Shown: positions 35,123 to 45,052, counted from the stretch's first letter. The stretch: 64,000 bases of DNA from Mesorhizobium sp. M8A.F.Ca.ET.218.01.1.1 (GCF_004791165.1 NZ_SRUZ01000001.1:912382-976381), one strand, 5' to 3'. Program-made: numbers and translations. Notes: generated by a model not told the origin, from the sequence alone.

Positions 35123-35899
35123 ATGCGCTACCGCACGCTTGATCCGAAACTGATCATCGAAACCGCCGAGCGGCTTGAAGGCCGCGTCGCCGACCGTTTC
35201 CCGGACGCCGGGCTGCGCGGCGTCGCCGCCGAACTGGTGTCGCTGTCGCGCGATCTGGCCAAGGCCGCCAAGGCACTGGAAGCGCCGATCTGGTGGCTGC
35301 GCGGCATCATCGTCGCCGCCGTGATCGCGGGCGCGCTGATCTTCCTGTTCGTCGGCACCATCTTGCCGCTCATTCACATCTCCCAGGCCGACGACGCGGT
35401 GCAGTCGGTGCAAGGCATCGAAGCCACGATCAACATGATCATCCTCGCCGTACTCGGTTTCCTTGCCCTGATCCGCACAGAGGAGCGCATCAAGCGCAAG
35501 CAGGTGTTTCGCCAGTTGCACGGCCTGCGTTCGCTGATCCACGTCATCGACATGCACCAGTTGACCAAGGATCCGGCGGCCCTGTCGGCCAGTTTCAAGC
35601 CGACCTCGCATTCGCCGGCCCGCATCACCAATGCCGCCGATCTCGCGCGCTATCTCGACTATTGCTCCGAAATGCTGTCGATCACCGGCAAGATCGCGGC
35701 GCTGTTCGCCCAGTCCGTCAACGACGCCGTCGTCATCGACGGCGTCAACGACATCGAGAACCTGGCGTCCAACCTGTCGCGCAAGATCTGGCAGAAGATC
35801 ACGTTGATCGACGGCCGGCCGGCGGCGCCAGAACCTTCTCCGGCACCAGGCCCGGCGAGCCAAGCCGCTCGGCTTCCGCCGCGCGCACCAAGGCGCTGA
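35123..35899 (+). CDS. Uncharacterised two-helix membrane protein
   Basis: 258 residues: cytosolic N-terminal region of about 55 residues, two hydrophobic helices (GIIVAAVIAGALIFLFVGTILPLI and TINMIILAVLGFLALIRTEER), then an alpha-helical cytosolic domain (LHGLRSLIHVIDMHQLTKDP...ARYLDYCSEMLSITGKIAALFAQSVNDAVVIDGVNDIENLASNLSRKIWQKI) and a proline-rich tail. The tail overlaps the convergent gene at 35799 by 101 bases. I know no function; a conserved helical C-terminal domain on a two-helix anchor suggests a membrane scaffold. Confidence 0.75.
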   Translation: MRYRTLDPKLIIETAERLEGRVADRFPDAGLRGVAAELVSLSRDLAKAAKALEAPIWWLRGIIVAAVIAGALIFLFVGTILPLIHISQADDAVQSVQGIEATINMIILAVLGFLALIRTEERIKRKQVFRQLHGLRSLIHVIDMHQLTKDPAALSASFKPTSHSPARITNAADLARYLDYCSEMLSITGKIAALFAQSVNDAVVIDGVNDIENLASNLSRKIWQKITLIDGRPAAPEPSPAPGPASQAARLPPRAPRR

Positions 35900-36842
35900 C
35901 CCGCTGGACCGTCGGCGCCTGCGTGCCGGCTTTTTCGGCGAGCCGCAAGACAGCACCCTGCAGGTCGTCGATCTCGGTCGGCCGGCCGCGCCGCAGATCA
36001 TCCCACATCGACGAACGCGCCTCGGGGTCGATCGCCAGCATGCGCCGCGCCAAGAGCTTGAACAGCCAGTCGGGCAGCCTGAGCACCTTCGGCAGCAGCG
36101 CAGGGCGCAGGCCGGCGATGCGCGCCGGCTCGATGCCCGAGGCCTTCATCGCCCGGAGAGCCTCATCGATCTGGCCGGCGAGGATCAGCCGCCAGCGCCT
36201 GTCGGCGAGTTCGGTCGCTAGCGGCAGGCCCGACAGCGCCACCAGCGCATTGTTCAGGTTCATCAGAAGCTTGCCCCACAGCACGGCCTTCATGTCGCCA
36301 TGCGCTTCGACGGCGAGGCCTTCGACGTCGAGAAGGCCGGCAAGGCCGGCGTCCCCATCTTCAACCATTACCTTGCCGTCGCTGGCACGGTGGACGCGCA
36401 GCGGCAGTTCGCCGTCCGGCGATTGCACGACATTGAACGGCACCATGCCGGCCAGCACCGTTTGCCGGCCAAGCGCCGCGTGCAGCCTGTCGGCATTGTC
36501 GACGCCGTTCTGCAGGCTCACAACCATGGCATCGGGACGGGCATGGACCTTGATTAGGGCCGCCATATCCTGCGTCGCGCCGCTCTTGACTGTAACCAGG
36601 ATCACATCGGCCACCGGCAAGGCGACAGCGGGATCCACGGTGACGGCGAGTGCTTCCGGCTTGATCAGTCGATCGCGGCCCTTGAGGTCGCTGACGCGCA
36701 ATCCGCCCTGCCGCAGCGCTGCCTCGATGCGCGGTCGGGCGAGCAGGACAAGCTGCCGCCCGGCGAGTGCCAGGCAGCCGCCGGCATAACAGCCAATGCT
36801 GCCGGCGCCGGCAATGACGATCCTCTTTTCCCCGTTTTCCAT
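35799..36842 (-). CDS. 2-dehydropantoate 2-reductase family protein (ApbA/PanE)
   Basis: 347 residues: NAD(P)-binding IVIAGAGSIGCYAGGCLALAGRQLVLLARP, VILVTVKSGATQDMAALI, SLQNGVDNADRLHAAL, and the ApbA C-terminal domain with GKLLMNLNNALVALSGLPL (catalytic Lys in the WGKLLMN segment). Ketopantoate reduction in coenzyme A synthesis is the family's main reaction, but many homologues act on other 2-oxo acids, so panE is not assigned. Its 3' end overlaps the opposing membrane-protein gene by 101 bases. Confidence 0.88.
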   Translation of the reverse strand: MENGEKRIVIAGAGSIGCYAGGCLALAGRQLVLLARPRIEAALRQGGLRVSDLKGRDRLIKPEALAVTVDPAVALPVADVILVTVKSGATQDMAALIKVHARPDAMVVSLQNGVDNADRLHAALGRQTVLAGMVPFNVVQSPDGELPLRVHRASDGKVMVEDGDAGLAGLLDVEGLAVEAHGDMKAVLWGKLLMNLNNALVALSGLPLATELADRRWRLILAGQIDEALRAMKASGIEPARIAGLRPALLPKVLRLPDWLFKLLARRMLAIDPEARSSMWDDLRRGRPTEIDDLQGAVLRLAEKAGTQAPTVQRVSALVRAAEAERLGSPGLVPEKVLAPPAGRRST

Positions 36843-36966
36843 CTCTTGCTCCGCATCAGTCGACTATACGACATGAAAACCATAATGTCGGCGGTATCGT
36901 CGGCCATGGGGCTGGCCCCTACGTCTGGCCGTGACAGGCCTTTCGCTTTCGACTATCGCTTTTGCC

Positions 36967-38160
36967 ATGACGCTGCCGACTGATCCCGCCGCAAACCTCG
37001 CCTCTCTCATCCGCTGTGCCTCGGTGACACCAGCCGAAGGCGGCGCGCTGAGCGCGCTGGAGGCGATGCTGGAACCGCTCGGCTTCCTGGTCGACCGGCC
37101 AGTGTTCTCGGAGGAGGGCACGCCGGATATCGAGAACCTCTATGCACGGCGCTCCGGCAACGGCCCGCACCTGATGTTCGCGGGCCATACCGACGTGGTG
37201 CCTGTCGGCGACGAAGCCGCCTGGACGCACCCGCCTTTCGCCGCCGAGATCGCCAATGGCGAGATGTATGGCCGCGGCGCTGTCGACATGAAGGGCGGCA
37301 TTGCCTGCTTCATCGCCGCGGTGGCGCGCCATGTCGAGGCAAATGGCGGACCGAAGGGCTCGGTGTCGCTGCTGATCACCGGCGACGAGGAAGGGCCTGC
37401 CATCAACGGCACGGTCAAGCTGCTCGAATGGGCCGCATCCAAAGGCGAGAAATGGGACGCCTCGATCGTCGGCGAGCCGACCAATCCGGACACGCTTGGC
37501 GATATGATCAAGATCGGCCGGCGCGGCTCGATGTCGGGCAGCATCACCGTCAATGGCCGCCAGGGCCATGCCGCCTATCCGCAGCTTGCCGACAATCCGG
37601 TGCGCGGCCTGATGAGCCTGGTGGATGCCTTGCTGCACCCGGTCTTCGACAAGGGCACGAAGGATTTCCAGCCGACCAATCTGGAGGTGACCTCCATCGA
37701 TGTCGGCAACCCGGCCACCAACGTCATTCCGGCCAAGGCGACCGCCACCTTCAACATCCGCTTCAACGACAGCTGGACGGCCGAGACGGTCCAGGCCGAA
37801 ATCCACAACCGCCTCGATCAGGCGGCGGGGCGCAAGAAGTATCGGCCAGGCAAGAAGACGCCGGTGGACTATGACCTCGTCTGGCGCGACCGGCCGAGCC
37901 ATGTCTTCCTGACCCGCGACGACAGGCTGGTCGAGACGCTGAGCGGCTCCGTCGGTGCGGTGGTCGGCAAAAAGCCGGCGCTGTCCACCTCCGGCGGCAC
38001 ATCGGATGCGCGCTTCATCAAGGATTATTGCCCGGTGGTCGAATTCGGCCTGGTCGGCAAGACCATGCACATGGTCGACGAGCGCGTCGCCATTGCCGAT
38101 CTGGAAACGCTGACGCGAATCTACCAGCGCTTCATCGACGACTGGTTCGGACAGGGCTGA
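36967..38160 (+). CDS. dapE: Succinyl-diaminopimelate desuccinylase
   Basis: A 397-residue dizinc M20 peptidase-family enzyme making LL-diaminopimelate. Metal and catalytic residues: His74 and Asp76 ([12 protein letters not shown]), Asp107 ([10 protein letters not shown]), Glu141-Glu142 (GDEEG) and the C-terminal His in KTMHMVDE. The dimerisation domain includes [25 protein letters not shown] 36967 is preferred to an upstream alternative start because it gives the family N-terminus. The membrane-protein gene after it starts 5 bases beyond its stop. Confidence 0.96.
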   Translation: MTLPTDPAANLASLIRCASVTPAEGGALSALEAMLEPLGFLVDRPVFSEEGTPDIENLYARRSGNGPHLMFAGHTDVVPVGDEAAWTHPPFAAEIANGEMYGRGAVDMKGGIACFIAAVARHVEANGGPKGSVSLLITGDEEGPAINGTVKLLEWAASKGEKWDASIVGEPTNPDTLGDMIKIGRRGSMSGSITVNGRQGHAAYPQLADNPVRGLMSLVDALLHPVFDKGTKDFQPTNLEVTSIDVGNPATNVIPAKATATFNIRFNDSWTAETVQAEIHNRLDQAAGRKKYRPGKKTPVDYDLVWRDRPSHVFLTRDDRLVETLSGSVGAVVGKKPALSTSGGTSDARFIKDYCPVVEFGLVGKTMHMVDERVAIADLETLTRIYQRFIDDWFGQG

Positions 38161-38165
38161 CCGGC

Positions 38166-38798
38166 ATGCTTTCGGCGGACGAAACCCAAGCTTCGCTGAC
38201 CGGCGCCTGGCGGCTGATGCTCGGCAAGGCCGATGGGCTGCGCCTGCTCGACCTGTCGGCCGACGGCTTCTGGAATTCGTTCTTCGCCATCATCATCGCG
38301 GCTCCGGCGCTGATCGTCGGCTGGGTCGGCATCGCCAACCAGATCGGCGATCCCGATGCCTTCGCCGGCCGCTTCTCCATGCTGGTGCGGCTGGCGACGG
38401 TCGATATCGGCTCCTGGGTGCTGCCGCTGGTAGCGCTCGCCTTGGTGGCGCCGCGCGCCGGCATTGGCGGGCGCTTCGTCCACTATGTCGTCGCCAGCAA
38501 CTGGGCCTCGGCCATCACCGCCTGGCTGATGCTGCCCTCGGCGCTGATCAGGCTTTTCCTGTCATCGACAAGCCAGGTCTCGAGCCTTGTGTCGCTGCTC
38601 CTATTTTCCCTGTCGATGGTGCTGACCTGGCGCATGACCAATGCCACGATCGGCAAGGGCGCGGCCGTCGGCACCGCCGTTTTCGTCGGCATGTTCATCG
38701 CTTCGCTGCTGGTGCTGTTCGGGTTGCAGATGCTGCTTGGCATCGCCGTGCCGGACGATATCGGGGCTCAGAGCCTCTCGGGACTCTATCCGGGGTAG
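38166..38798 (+). CDS. Uncharacterised multi-pass membrane protein
   Basis: 210 residues with five to six hydrophobic segments (FFAIIIAAPALIVGWVGIAN, SWVLPLVALALVAP, ASAITAWLMLPSALIRLFL, VSSLVSLLLFSLSMVLTW, AAVGTAVFVGMFIASLLVLFGLQMLL). It is 5 bases after dapE and surely cotranscribed. No catalytic motif is visible. The N-terminus (ADETQASLTGAWRLMLGKADGLRLLDLSADGFWNSF) resembles transporter-like or Yip1-type membrane proteins, without a firm match. Confidence 0.78.
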   Translation: MLSADETQASLTGAWRLMLGKADGLRLLDLSADGFWNSFFAIIIAAPALIVGWVGIANQIGDPDAFAGRFSMLVRLATVDIGSWVLPLVALALVAPRAGIGGRFVHYVVASNWASAITAWLMLPSALIRLFLSSTSQVSSLVSLLLFSLSMVLTWRMTNATIGKGAAVGTAVFVGMFIASLLVLFGLQMLLGIAVPDDIGAQSLSGLYPG

Positions 38799-38829
38799 AG
38801 CCCAGTTCTAGCCAGGGCAGAGTTGGTGT

Positions 38830-39579
38830 CTATCCGGGGTAATCGACGCCTATCAGGAAAAGCCCATCGGGCGGCGCCACCTGGCCGCAGGCGGCGCGGT
38901 CTCGCGCCTCGAGCGCGGCCTTGAGGTCGCCTGATGTCCAGCCGCCGTCGCCGACCCGCTTCAGCGAGCCGACCATGGAGCGCACCTGGTTGTGCAGGAA
39001 GGACCGCGCCGAGGCTCTCACCTCGATCACGTCACCCGTTCGGCTGACATCGAGCCGCTCCAATGTCCTGATCGGGCTGTTGGCCTGGCACTGGGTGGAG
39101 CGGAAAGTGGTGAAGTCGTGCCGGCCGAGCAGGAGCTTCGCCGCCTCGTGCATGGCGGCGGCATCGAGCCGCTTCGGCACCCACCACACCTTGCCCTGTT
39201 CCAGTGCCGAAGGCGCGCGCCGATTGAGGACACGGTAGAGATAGTGCCGGCCGGTGGCCGAGAAACGCGCATCGAAGTCGTCGGAAACGACTGCAGCTTT
39301 CAGGATGGCAATGCGCGCGCCCGCCGCCTGCAGGTGCGCATTGATGGCATCGCGCACCTTGTCGTCGGGCCACGCCTTGGCAAGGTCGACATGCGCCACC
39401 TGCGCGGTGGCGTGCACGCCGGCATCGGTGCGGCCGGCGGCGCGCAGCCGGACCGCCTCGCCGCAGAATTTCTCGATCGCCTGTTCGATCGCCTGCTGCA
39501 CCGAAGGCTGATCGGCCTGGTGCTGCCAGCCGGCAAACAGGCTGCCGTCATATTCGATGTCGAGGCGAAAACGCGGCAT
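38830..39579 (-). CDS. truA: tRNA pseudouridine(38-40) synthase
   Basis: 249 residues: [29 protein letters not shown] at the N-terminus and catalytic Asp52 in [20 protein letters not shown]; the C-terminal [20 protein letters not shown] completes the family pattern. It modifies uridines in the anticodon stem-loop. It is last in an ordered minus-strand run def-fmt-GNAT-truA, a usual gene order in rhizobia. Confidence 0.96.
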   Translation of the reverse strand: MPRFRLDIEYDGSLFAGWQHQADQPSVQQAIEQAIEKFCGEAVRLRAAGRTDAGVHATAQVAHVDLAKAWPDDKVRDAINAHLQAAGARIAILKAAVVSDDFDARFSATGRHYLYRVLNRRAPSALEQGKVWWVPKRLDAAAMHEAAKLLLGRHDFTTFRSTQCQANSPIRTLERLDVSRTGDVIEVRASARSFLHNQVRSMVGSLKRVGDGGWTSGDLKAALEARDRAACGQVAPPDGLFLIGVDYPG

Positions 39580-39602
39580 GCCGGTCGGCTGTACGCTCTC
39601 GC

Positions 39603-40109
39603 CTAGGCGGCGAGAGCGGTGAAGGCGGAGGCGTAGACCAGTCTGCCGGCTTCGGGTGCGTCGCCCCAGGCCAGCGCCTGCAGCGCCTCGCCTTGGTATT
39701 CGCTGTCGAACTTTTCAGCCCGGGCGTGGCTATAGCCGAAACGGCCGTAATAGGCCGGATCTCCAAGCACAACGGCTAGCGTCTCGCCAGCATCCTTGAG
39801 CCGGATATGGGCCTCGCGGATCAGCGCGCCACCGATGCCGGAGCCGTGAAAAGACGGCTCCACCGCCAGCGGGGCAAGCGCCACGGCGGCAAAACTCTTG
39901 CCGCCGTTCTGCACGAACAGGCGCGAAAACAGGATGTGGCCAACGGCCTGCCCGTCTTCTTCCGCCACCAGTTCGACGACGGCATCACCGCCGGTCACCA
40001 GCGCGTCGACCAGTCCGGCCTCCGCCTGCTGGCCGAAAGCGTGTTCCTCGACGAGGCGGATGGCCTCGCGGTCCCGCGGCGTCGCCGCGCGTATCGACAT
40101 CATGCTCAT
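39603..40109 (-). CDS. GNAT-family N-acetyltransferase
   Basis: 168 residues of the GNAT fold: [25 protein letters not shown], acetyl-CoA motif around [24 protein letters not shown], and [25 protein letters not shown], the pattern of the YhbS-type group. Its start overlaps the fmt stop by 4 bases. Substrate unknown; conserved position inside the def-fmt-truA block suggests a translation-linked or housekeeping role. Confidence 0.9.
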   Translation of the reverse strand: MSMMSIRAATPRDREAIRLVEEHAFGQQAEAGLVDALVTGGDAVVELVAEEDGQAVGHILFSRLFVQNGGKSFAAVALAPLAVEPSFHGSGIGGALIREAHIRLKDAGETLAVVLGDPAYYGRFGYSHARAEKFDSEYQGEALQALAWGDAPEAGRLVYASAFTALAA

Positions 40110-41059
40110 GAGAATTTCAGTCCTTTTTCGATCTTGGCTCCGCGCAGGAATTCCGACGCGGCGGCGGGCTTTCCGCCCGCACGTTGAACTTCGACCAGCC
40201 TGATCGCGCCTTTTCCACAGGCGACCGTCAGCCGGTCATCGAGAATTCCTCCCGACTCGCCCAAATCTTCCGAAGGCGACAGGCCTTCGGACAGAGTCGA
40301 GCGAAGCAGTTTCAGCCGCTCCATGCGGCCGCCAATTTCAATTTCGGACCAGGCGCCGGGAAAGGGCGACAGGCCACGAATGTGGTTGTGGACGTCGGCC
40401 GCAGGCCGCGTCCAGTCCACGCGCGTCTCGGATTTATCGATTTTCCTGGCGTAAGTCACCCCTTCGGCCGCTTGCGCGGTAAATGTCAGAGTATTCCGTT
40501 CCAGCCGTTCCAGCGCTTCCACCATCAGGGCAGCGCCAACGCTCATCAATCGATCATGCAGATCGCCGGCTGTCATATCGGGGTCGATGGCGCATTTTTC
40601 AAGCAATGCCACCGGTCCGGTGTCGAGGCCCTCCTCCATGCGCATCACCATCATGCCGCTTTCCAGGTCTCCTGCCATGATGGCCCGCTGGATGGGGGCG
40701 GCGCCGCGCCAGCGCGGCAAAAGCGATGCATGGCCGTTGATGCAGCCGAGCCGGGGCGCCTCCAGAACCGCCCTGGGCAGAAGCAAACCATAGGCGACGA
40801 CCACGGCGATATCGGCGCCGAGCGCAGCAAAGGCAGCCTGTTCGGCCTCGCCTTTCAACGATGCCGGCGTGCGCACCTCGATGCCCAGCCGCTCGGCCTC
40901 GCGCTGCACCGGCGACGGCGTCAGCTCCAGCCCGCGCCGGCCCGCGGCGCGCGGCGGCTGCGTGTAGACGGCGGCGACATCATGTCCCACTTCGGCAATG
41001 GCGCGCAGCGTCGGCACCGAAAACTCCGGCGTACCCATGAAGACGACACGAAGGGGCAT
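40106..41059 (-). CDS. fmt: Methionyl-tRNA formyltransferase
   Basis: 317 residues: [21 protein letters not shown] at the start, catalytic region [25 protein letters not shown] with the family [10 protein letters not shown] motif, and the C-terminal OB-fold-like domain. It formylates initiator Met-tRNA using 10-formyltetrahydrofolate. The gene begins 5 bases after the def stop; the pair def-fmt is nearly universal. Confidence 0.97.
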   Translation of the reverse strand: MPLRVVFMGTPEFSVPTLRAIAEVGHDVAAVYTQPPRAAGRRGLELTPSPVQREAERLGIEVRTPASLKGEAEQAAFAALGADIAVVVAYGLLLPRAVLEAPRLGCINGHASLLPRWRGAAPIQRAIMAGDLESGMMVMRMEEGLDTGPVALLEKCAIDPDMTAGDLHDRLMSVGAALMVEALERLERNTLTFTAQAAEGVTYARKIDKSETRVDWTRPAADVHNHIRGLSPFPGAWSEIEIGGRMERLKLLRSTLSEGLSPSEDLGESGGILDDRLTVACGKGAIRLVEVQRAGGKPAAASEFLRGAKIEKGLKFS

Positions 41060-41064
41060 TTCCC

Positions 41065-41595
41065 CTATCCCACCAGTTTGCCTGGCGCCTTGTCCTTGGC
41101 GAGCTTCCTGAACTTCTTCACCACCATGTCGCGCTTCAGCTTCGAGATGTGGTCGATGAACAGCACGCCGTTGAGGTGGTCGATCTCGTGCTGCAGGCAG
41201 GTCGCCATCAGGCCCTCGGCCTCCATCTCCTGCAGCGTGCCGTCGCGGTCGAGATATTTGACCCGCACGGAAGCCGGGCGCTCGACCTCGGCATAGTAAT
41301 CCGGGATCGACAGGCAGCCTTCCTCGTAGACCGACCGCGCGTCGGCACTTTCGAGAGTCTCCGGGTTGATGAAGACGTGCGGCGCCGGCGTTTCGTCTTC
41401 CTTGGCAAGGTCGATCACCAGCATGCGCAGCGGTTCGCCGATCTGGATTGCCGCCAGCCCGATGCCGGGCGCGTCATACATGGTCGCCAGCATGTCGTCG
41501 GCCAGTTTGCGCAAGGGCGCGTCGACGCGCTCCACCGGCTTGGAAACCTGGCGCAGGATGGGGTCGGGAAGGATGATGAGCGGCTTGATCGGCAT
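41065..41595 (-). CDS. def: Peptide deformylase
   Basis: A 176-residue metalloenzyme removing formyl from nascent Met. Motif 1 GIGLAAIQ (residues 45-52), motif 2 EGCLS with metal ligand Cys94, motif 3 QHEIDH with His136 and His140 as ligands and Glu137 as catalyst. It leads the def-fmt-GNAT-truA block and is divergent from rmuC. Confidence 0.97.
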   Translation of the reverse strand: MPIKPLIILPDPILRQVSKPVERVDAPLRKLADDMLATMYDAPGIGLAAIQIGEPLRMLVIDLAKEDETPAPHVFINPETLESADARSVYEEGCLSIPDYYAEVERPASVRVKYLDRDGTLQEMEAEGLMATCLQHEIDHLNGVLFIDHISKLKRDMVVKKFRKLAKDKAPGKLVG

Positions 41596-41698
41596 GGCGT
41601 TTCACCTAAGACCTCCAAGGAAAGGCGTCAACCGGTGCGCCTGAGCCTCGTTCACGTTTTGATCTGTGCCAGCCCGCCGAATCGGCTATGCTGTCCAC

Positions 41699-42952
41699 AT
41701 GAATGATCTCAGCACCATCTTTTCGGAGCCTGTCGTACGGCTCGGCGCCTCGACAATCACGCTGGGTCACGCGCTGGCCTTCGGCGCCTTGCTGTTTCTC
41801 GGCTTGTTCGTGGCGCTCGTCGTTGCGCTGTGGCGGTCGGCCAAGGCGCGCGCGGTCGCCGCCGCGGAGGCCGCCGACCATGCCCGCGACGCCGAGACAC
41901 GCATGGCAGGTATTTTGCAGTCGCAGGCTGAAATGCAGGGCCGCATGGGGGCCATCGCCGAAGTGTTCGGCGCCCGGCAGGCCGAATTGACGCAATCGAT
42001 CGGCCAGCGCCTCGACGCCATGACCGGCCGCATTGGCCAGACCATGACCGAGCAGACCAAATCCACGCATGAGAGCCTGGCGAAACTGCAGGAGCGGCTG
42101 GCGGTCATCGACACCGCGCAAGGCAACATCCAGTCGCTCGCCGGCCAGGTCGTGCAGTTGCAGGCGATCCTCTCCAACAAACAGACCCGCGGCGCCTTCG
42201 GCCAGTCGCGCATGGAGGCGATCGTCGCCGACGGCCTGCCACATGGGGCCTATGAATTCCAGGCGACGCTGTCGAACGGCAGCCGGCCGGACTGCCTGGT
42301 GAAAATGCCGAACGGCGCGCCGTCGCTTGCCATCGACGCCAAATTTCCGCTGGAAGCCTGGAATGCCATCCGCGCCGCCGACGGCACCGACCTGCAGAAG
42401 GTCGCTGCCCAGGCCTTTCGCCGCGACATCGAGGTCCATGTCCGCGACATTTCGGAAAAATACCTGCTCCAGGGCGAGACGCAGGACACGGCCTTCATGT
42501 TCGTGCCGTCGGAATCGGTGTTCGCCGAAATCCATGAGAATTTCGAAGCGGTCGTGCAGAAGGCGCACCGCGCCCGCGTCATCATCGTCTCGCCTTCGCT
42601 GCTGATGCTGTCGATCCAGGTCATCCAGGCGATCCTCAGGGATGCCCGCATGCGCGAGCAGGCGCATCTGATCCAGGGCGAAGTCATCAGGCTGATGGAA
42701 GATGTCCAGCGCGTCGACGAGCGGGTGCGCAAATTGCAGGGCCATTTCGGCCAGTCGGCCAAGGACATCGAAGACATCCTCGTCTCGACCTCGAAGGTGA
42801 CCAAGCGCGGCCAGAAGATCGAGGCGCTGGAGTTCGGAGAAGGCGAGGCCGACGTCCCACACGGCGGCGCCGGCAAGGTGGAAGCCGCACCGCGCGTGGC
42901 TGATTCCAAGACGGGACAGCTGAGGCTGAGGGTCGTCGAAGATGGAGAGTAG
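41699..42952 (+). CDS. rmuC: DNA recombination protein RmuC
   Basis: 417 residues: one N-terminal membrane helix (ALAFGALLFLGLFVALVVALW), a coiled-coil region with Met/Gln heptads, then the RmuC nuclease-like domain (KMPNGAPSLAIDAKFPLEAWNAI, FVPSESVFAEIHENFEAVVQ, VIIVSPSLLMLSIQVIQAILRDARM). RmuC limits inversions at short repeats. ATG 41699 starts the helix region; the frame extends 11 codons upstream without a start. Confidence 0.93.
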   Translation: MNDLSTIFSEPVVRLGASTITLGHALAFGALLFLGLFVALVVALWRSAKARAVAAAEAADHARDAETRMAGILQSQAEMQGRMGAIAEVFGARQAELTQSIGQRLDAMTGRIGQTMTEQTKSTHESLAKLQERLAVIDTAQGNIQSLAGQVVQLQAILSNKQTRGAFGQSRMEAIVADGLPHGAYEFQATLSNGSRPDCLVKMPNGAPSLAIDAKFPLEAWNAIRAADGTDLQKVAAQAFRRDIEVHVRDISEKYLLQGETQDTAFMFVPSESVFAEIHENFEAVVQKAHRARVIIVSPSLLMLSIQVIQAILRDARMREQAHLIQGEVIRLMEDVQRVDERVRKLQGHFGQSAKDIEDILVSTSKVTKRGQKIEALEFGEGEADVPHGGAGKVEAAPRVADSKTGQLRLRVVEDGE

Positions 42953-42967
42953 TCGCTCGACGCCAGG

Positions 42968-43169
42968 GATTAGCGAAGCGTCTATCCCATCGTCATTCTA
43001 GGGCGGAGCAAGGAGCGGAGCGACGCGCGCAGACCCTAGAATCCATGCCGCGACCGCGGCGCGCCGCAACAGTGCAGAATTCCGTTCCACGGCATCCTTC
43101 GGCAAGGTCACGGCATGGATCCTCGGGTCAAGCCCGAGGATGACGAAGCGATAGGAGGCTTCGCTAATC
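42968..43169. repeat. MITE-like element with nested inverted repeats (about 200 bp)
   Basis: Ends are GATTAGCGAAGC (42968-42979) and its exact reverse complement (43158-43169). The inverted ends stay alike for about 30 bases (CGTCAT also matches). Inside, CATGCCG and CGGCATG pair around the centre, and CTAGGG...CCCTAG and CTCGGG...CCCGAG form arm hairpins. No coding capacity. It fills the rmuC-GFA gap. Confidence 0.75.
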
Positions 43170-43197
43170 GCAGAGGTCTTGTGGGAGCCTACTAACC

Positions 43198-43602
43198 CTA
43201 CTGCTCTTCCACCGTCGTCATGCCCTCGAATTCCGGAAGCCAGTGCAGCGCCGACCGGTGCCATTTCTGGTGTCTCGGGACCAGGTCCTGACGCTGCCGC
43301 GAGGTCCCGACCCTGATCCCATAGACCTTCGGACCGTCGCCGACCGATGTCGCATAAAGGTGCGAGCCGCAGTCGGCACAAAAAGCCTGGGCGCGCTTGG
43401 CGCCGCTCGCCACGGTCTTGATATAGATTTTCGGCGCGCCCCTGGTGATCCGGTAGTGATCCTGCGGCGCGGGAACGGTGACGCGAAAGGCCGTACCGGT
43501 CAGCTGTTGGCAATCGGTACAGTGGCAGATCGAGGTCTTTTCCGGGTCGACCTCCGCCTCGTAGGTGATGGCACCACAATGACAGCTGCCGTCGATCTTC
43601 AT
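43198..43602 (-). CDS. GFA/CENP-V family zinc protein
   Basis: 134 residues with the GFA-like fold: CHCGAI at the N-terminus, CHCTDCQ after ICH, and CADCGSHLYA with the zinc cysteines of glutathione-dependent formaldehyde-activating-type proteins. ATG 43602 is chosen because GGAGGA lies 6 bases ahead; the ATG two codons earlier touches this site. Family members bind zinc; enzymatic roles are mostly not established. Confidence 0.9.
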   Translation of the reverse strand: MKIDGSCHCGAITYEAEVDPEKTSICHCTDCQQLTGTAFRVTVPAPQDHYRITRGAPKIYIKTVASGAKRAQAFCADCGSHLYATSVGDGPKVYGIRVGTSRQRQDLVPRHQKWHRSALHWLPEFEGMTTVEEQ

Positions 43603-43683
43603 CGTCATTCCTCCAAAATCGCTCGGCTGATCTTAGCGACGCGGGGATGCGAGGCAACGGCGCGGCGCTGGTCCAGAGGCCAG

Positions 43684-43718
43684 GGCATGATCACGAAGAG
43701 GGTTTCGGGGTCATGCTC
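43684..43718. repeat. REP-like hairpin in the GFA-CDF gap
   Basis: GCATGATCACGAA and TTTCGGGGTCATGC form an imperfect dyad with a short loop. It touches the CDF stop codon and may close that transcript. Confidence 0.5.
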
Positions 43719-44676
43719 AACTTTCTCCTGACGCGGATTCGATCACCTTGCGCCGCTTTTCCCAGGTGCCTGACGTCTGCGGCTTGACGAACAGCCGCGC
43801 GATCTCAGGCATTTCCTTCCTCAGCCGCGCCTCGATGCGCTCGACACAGGCCTCGATCTCCGGCGCCGCCAGATGGTCCTCGAATTCGACGCTCAGGGCG
43901 GCAACGATCTCTTCCGGTCCCATATGCACCGTCAGCACACCGTTCGCCCGCTGCACCGCCGGATCCTGCTGGACGATCGCCAGTACCTTCCTCTGCACCT
44001 CGGGTGAGGCCGGCTCGCCGATGAGCAGGCCCTTGCTTTCACGCGCCAGGAAGATTGCGGTCGCGCCGAGGATGAGCGCGATGCCGATCGAGGCGGCGCC
44101 GTCGAGTTCGGGCATCTCGAAAATCTCCGCCGCCAGGATGCCGGCAAAGGCGACGGTCAGGCCGAGCAGCGCGGCACTGTCTTCGAACAGCACCGTATAG
44201 ACGCTTGGGTCCTTGCTCGATTGCACGGCCTGCAGCCAGCCTTGCCTTCCCTTCTGCTTGCGGAATTCCTTCAGTGCCACCAGCCAGGAGCTGCCTTCGA
44301 ACAGGAAGGACAGGCCCAGAACGATATAGTTCACCTTGACGTTGGAGACCGGCTCCGGCGCCAAGATGTGGACGACGCCCTCGTAGAACGACACGCCGGC
44401 GCCCAGCGCGAAGACCAACAGGGCGACGATGAAGCTCCAGAAATAGAGCTCCCGGCCATGCCCGAGCGGATGCGTACTGTCCGCAGGGCGCGCGGCGCGG
44501 TGCATGCCGTAAAGCAGCAGGCCGCCATTGCCGGTGTCGACCAGCGAGTGCACGCCTTCCGACAGCATGGCCGAACTGCCGGTGAAAAAGGCGGCGGCGA
44601 ACTTGGTCAGCGCTATGGCGAGATTGCCGGCAAGCGCCGCATAGATGACCGTTCTGGAGCCGCCGTGCCCTGCCAT
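43717..44676 (-). CDS. Cation diffusion facilitator, ZnT9/SLC30A9-like
   Basis: 319 residues and six membrane helices. Helix 2 carries FTGSSAMLSEGVHSLVDTGNGGLLLYG and helix 5 VLFEDSAALLGLTVAFAGI with the HxxxD-type metal site; the HPLGHGRELYFWSFIVALLVFALGAG stretch marks the SLC30A9-like branch. A cytoplasmic domain with EHx-type dimerisation follows. ATG 44676 is used because the frame upstream to 44763 gives a non-conserved N-terminus. Zinc export or related divalent metals are expected. Confidence 0.92.
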   Translation of the reverse strand: MAGHGGSRTVIYAALAGNLAIALTKFAAAFFTGSSAMLSEGVHSLVDTGNGGLLLYGMHRAARPADSTHPLGHGRELYFWSFIVALLVFALGAGVSFYEGVVHILAPEPVSNVKVNYIVLGLSFLFEGSSWLVALKEFRKQKGRQGWLQAVQSSKDPSVYTVLFEDSAALLGLTVAFAGILAAEIFEMPELDGAASIGIALILGATAIFLARESKGLLIGEPASPEVQRKVLAIVQQDPAVQRANGVLTVHMGPEEIVAALSVEFEDHLAAPEIEACVERIEARLRKEMPEIARLFVKPQTSGTWEKRRKVIESASGES

Positions 44677-44926
44677 CTTCCTCGCCGCCTCCGATACTCG
44701 CGAGCTTGTGCCGGGGAGCTTAGCCACCCGCGCGCTGAAGCTCCATATCCATCCTGAACGCATAACCCGTCGATCCGTTCAGGCCTCGGCGTTGCCCGCC
44801 CTAGGCCATTGGGGGCCGGAAAGCGGTTGATACGGGCACTGGCAGTGGTGGCGGGACGGAAACAGCCCCTTGCCTAGAGACGCTTGTCTTGTTTCACTCC
44901 GTTTCCCGCAACTGGAGGAACGAATC

Positions 44927-45052
44927 ATGGCTAAAGGTGCGATGAAGGCAGGCAAGGAAGCCCGCAAACCGAAGAAAGACGCCAAGAAGCCTGTAGCCGC
45001 TCCGGCCCTGAAGGCGCCGCCGGTCAAGGCAATGAGGCTCAAGGAAAAGTAA
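44927..45052 (+). CDS. Very small Lys/Ala-rich basic protein
   Basis: 41 residues ([20 protein letters not shown]...MRLKEK), about one-third basic residues and no hydrophobic core. TGGAGGAACG before ATG 44927 is a strong ribosome site, which argues for real expression despite the size. It resembles short lysine-rich nucleic-acid-binding tails. It precedes the guanidine riboswitch by about 100 bases and is not otherwise linked. Confidence 0.55.
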   Translation: MAKGAMKAGKEARKPKKDAKKPVAAPALKAPPVKAMRLKEK

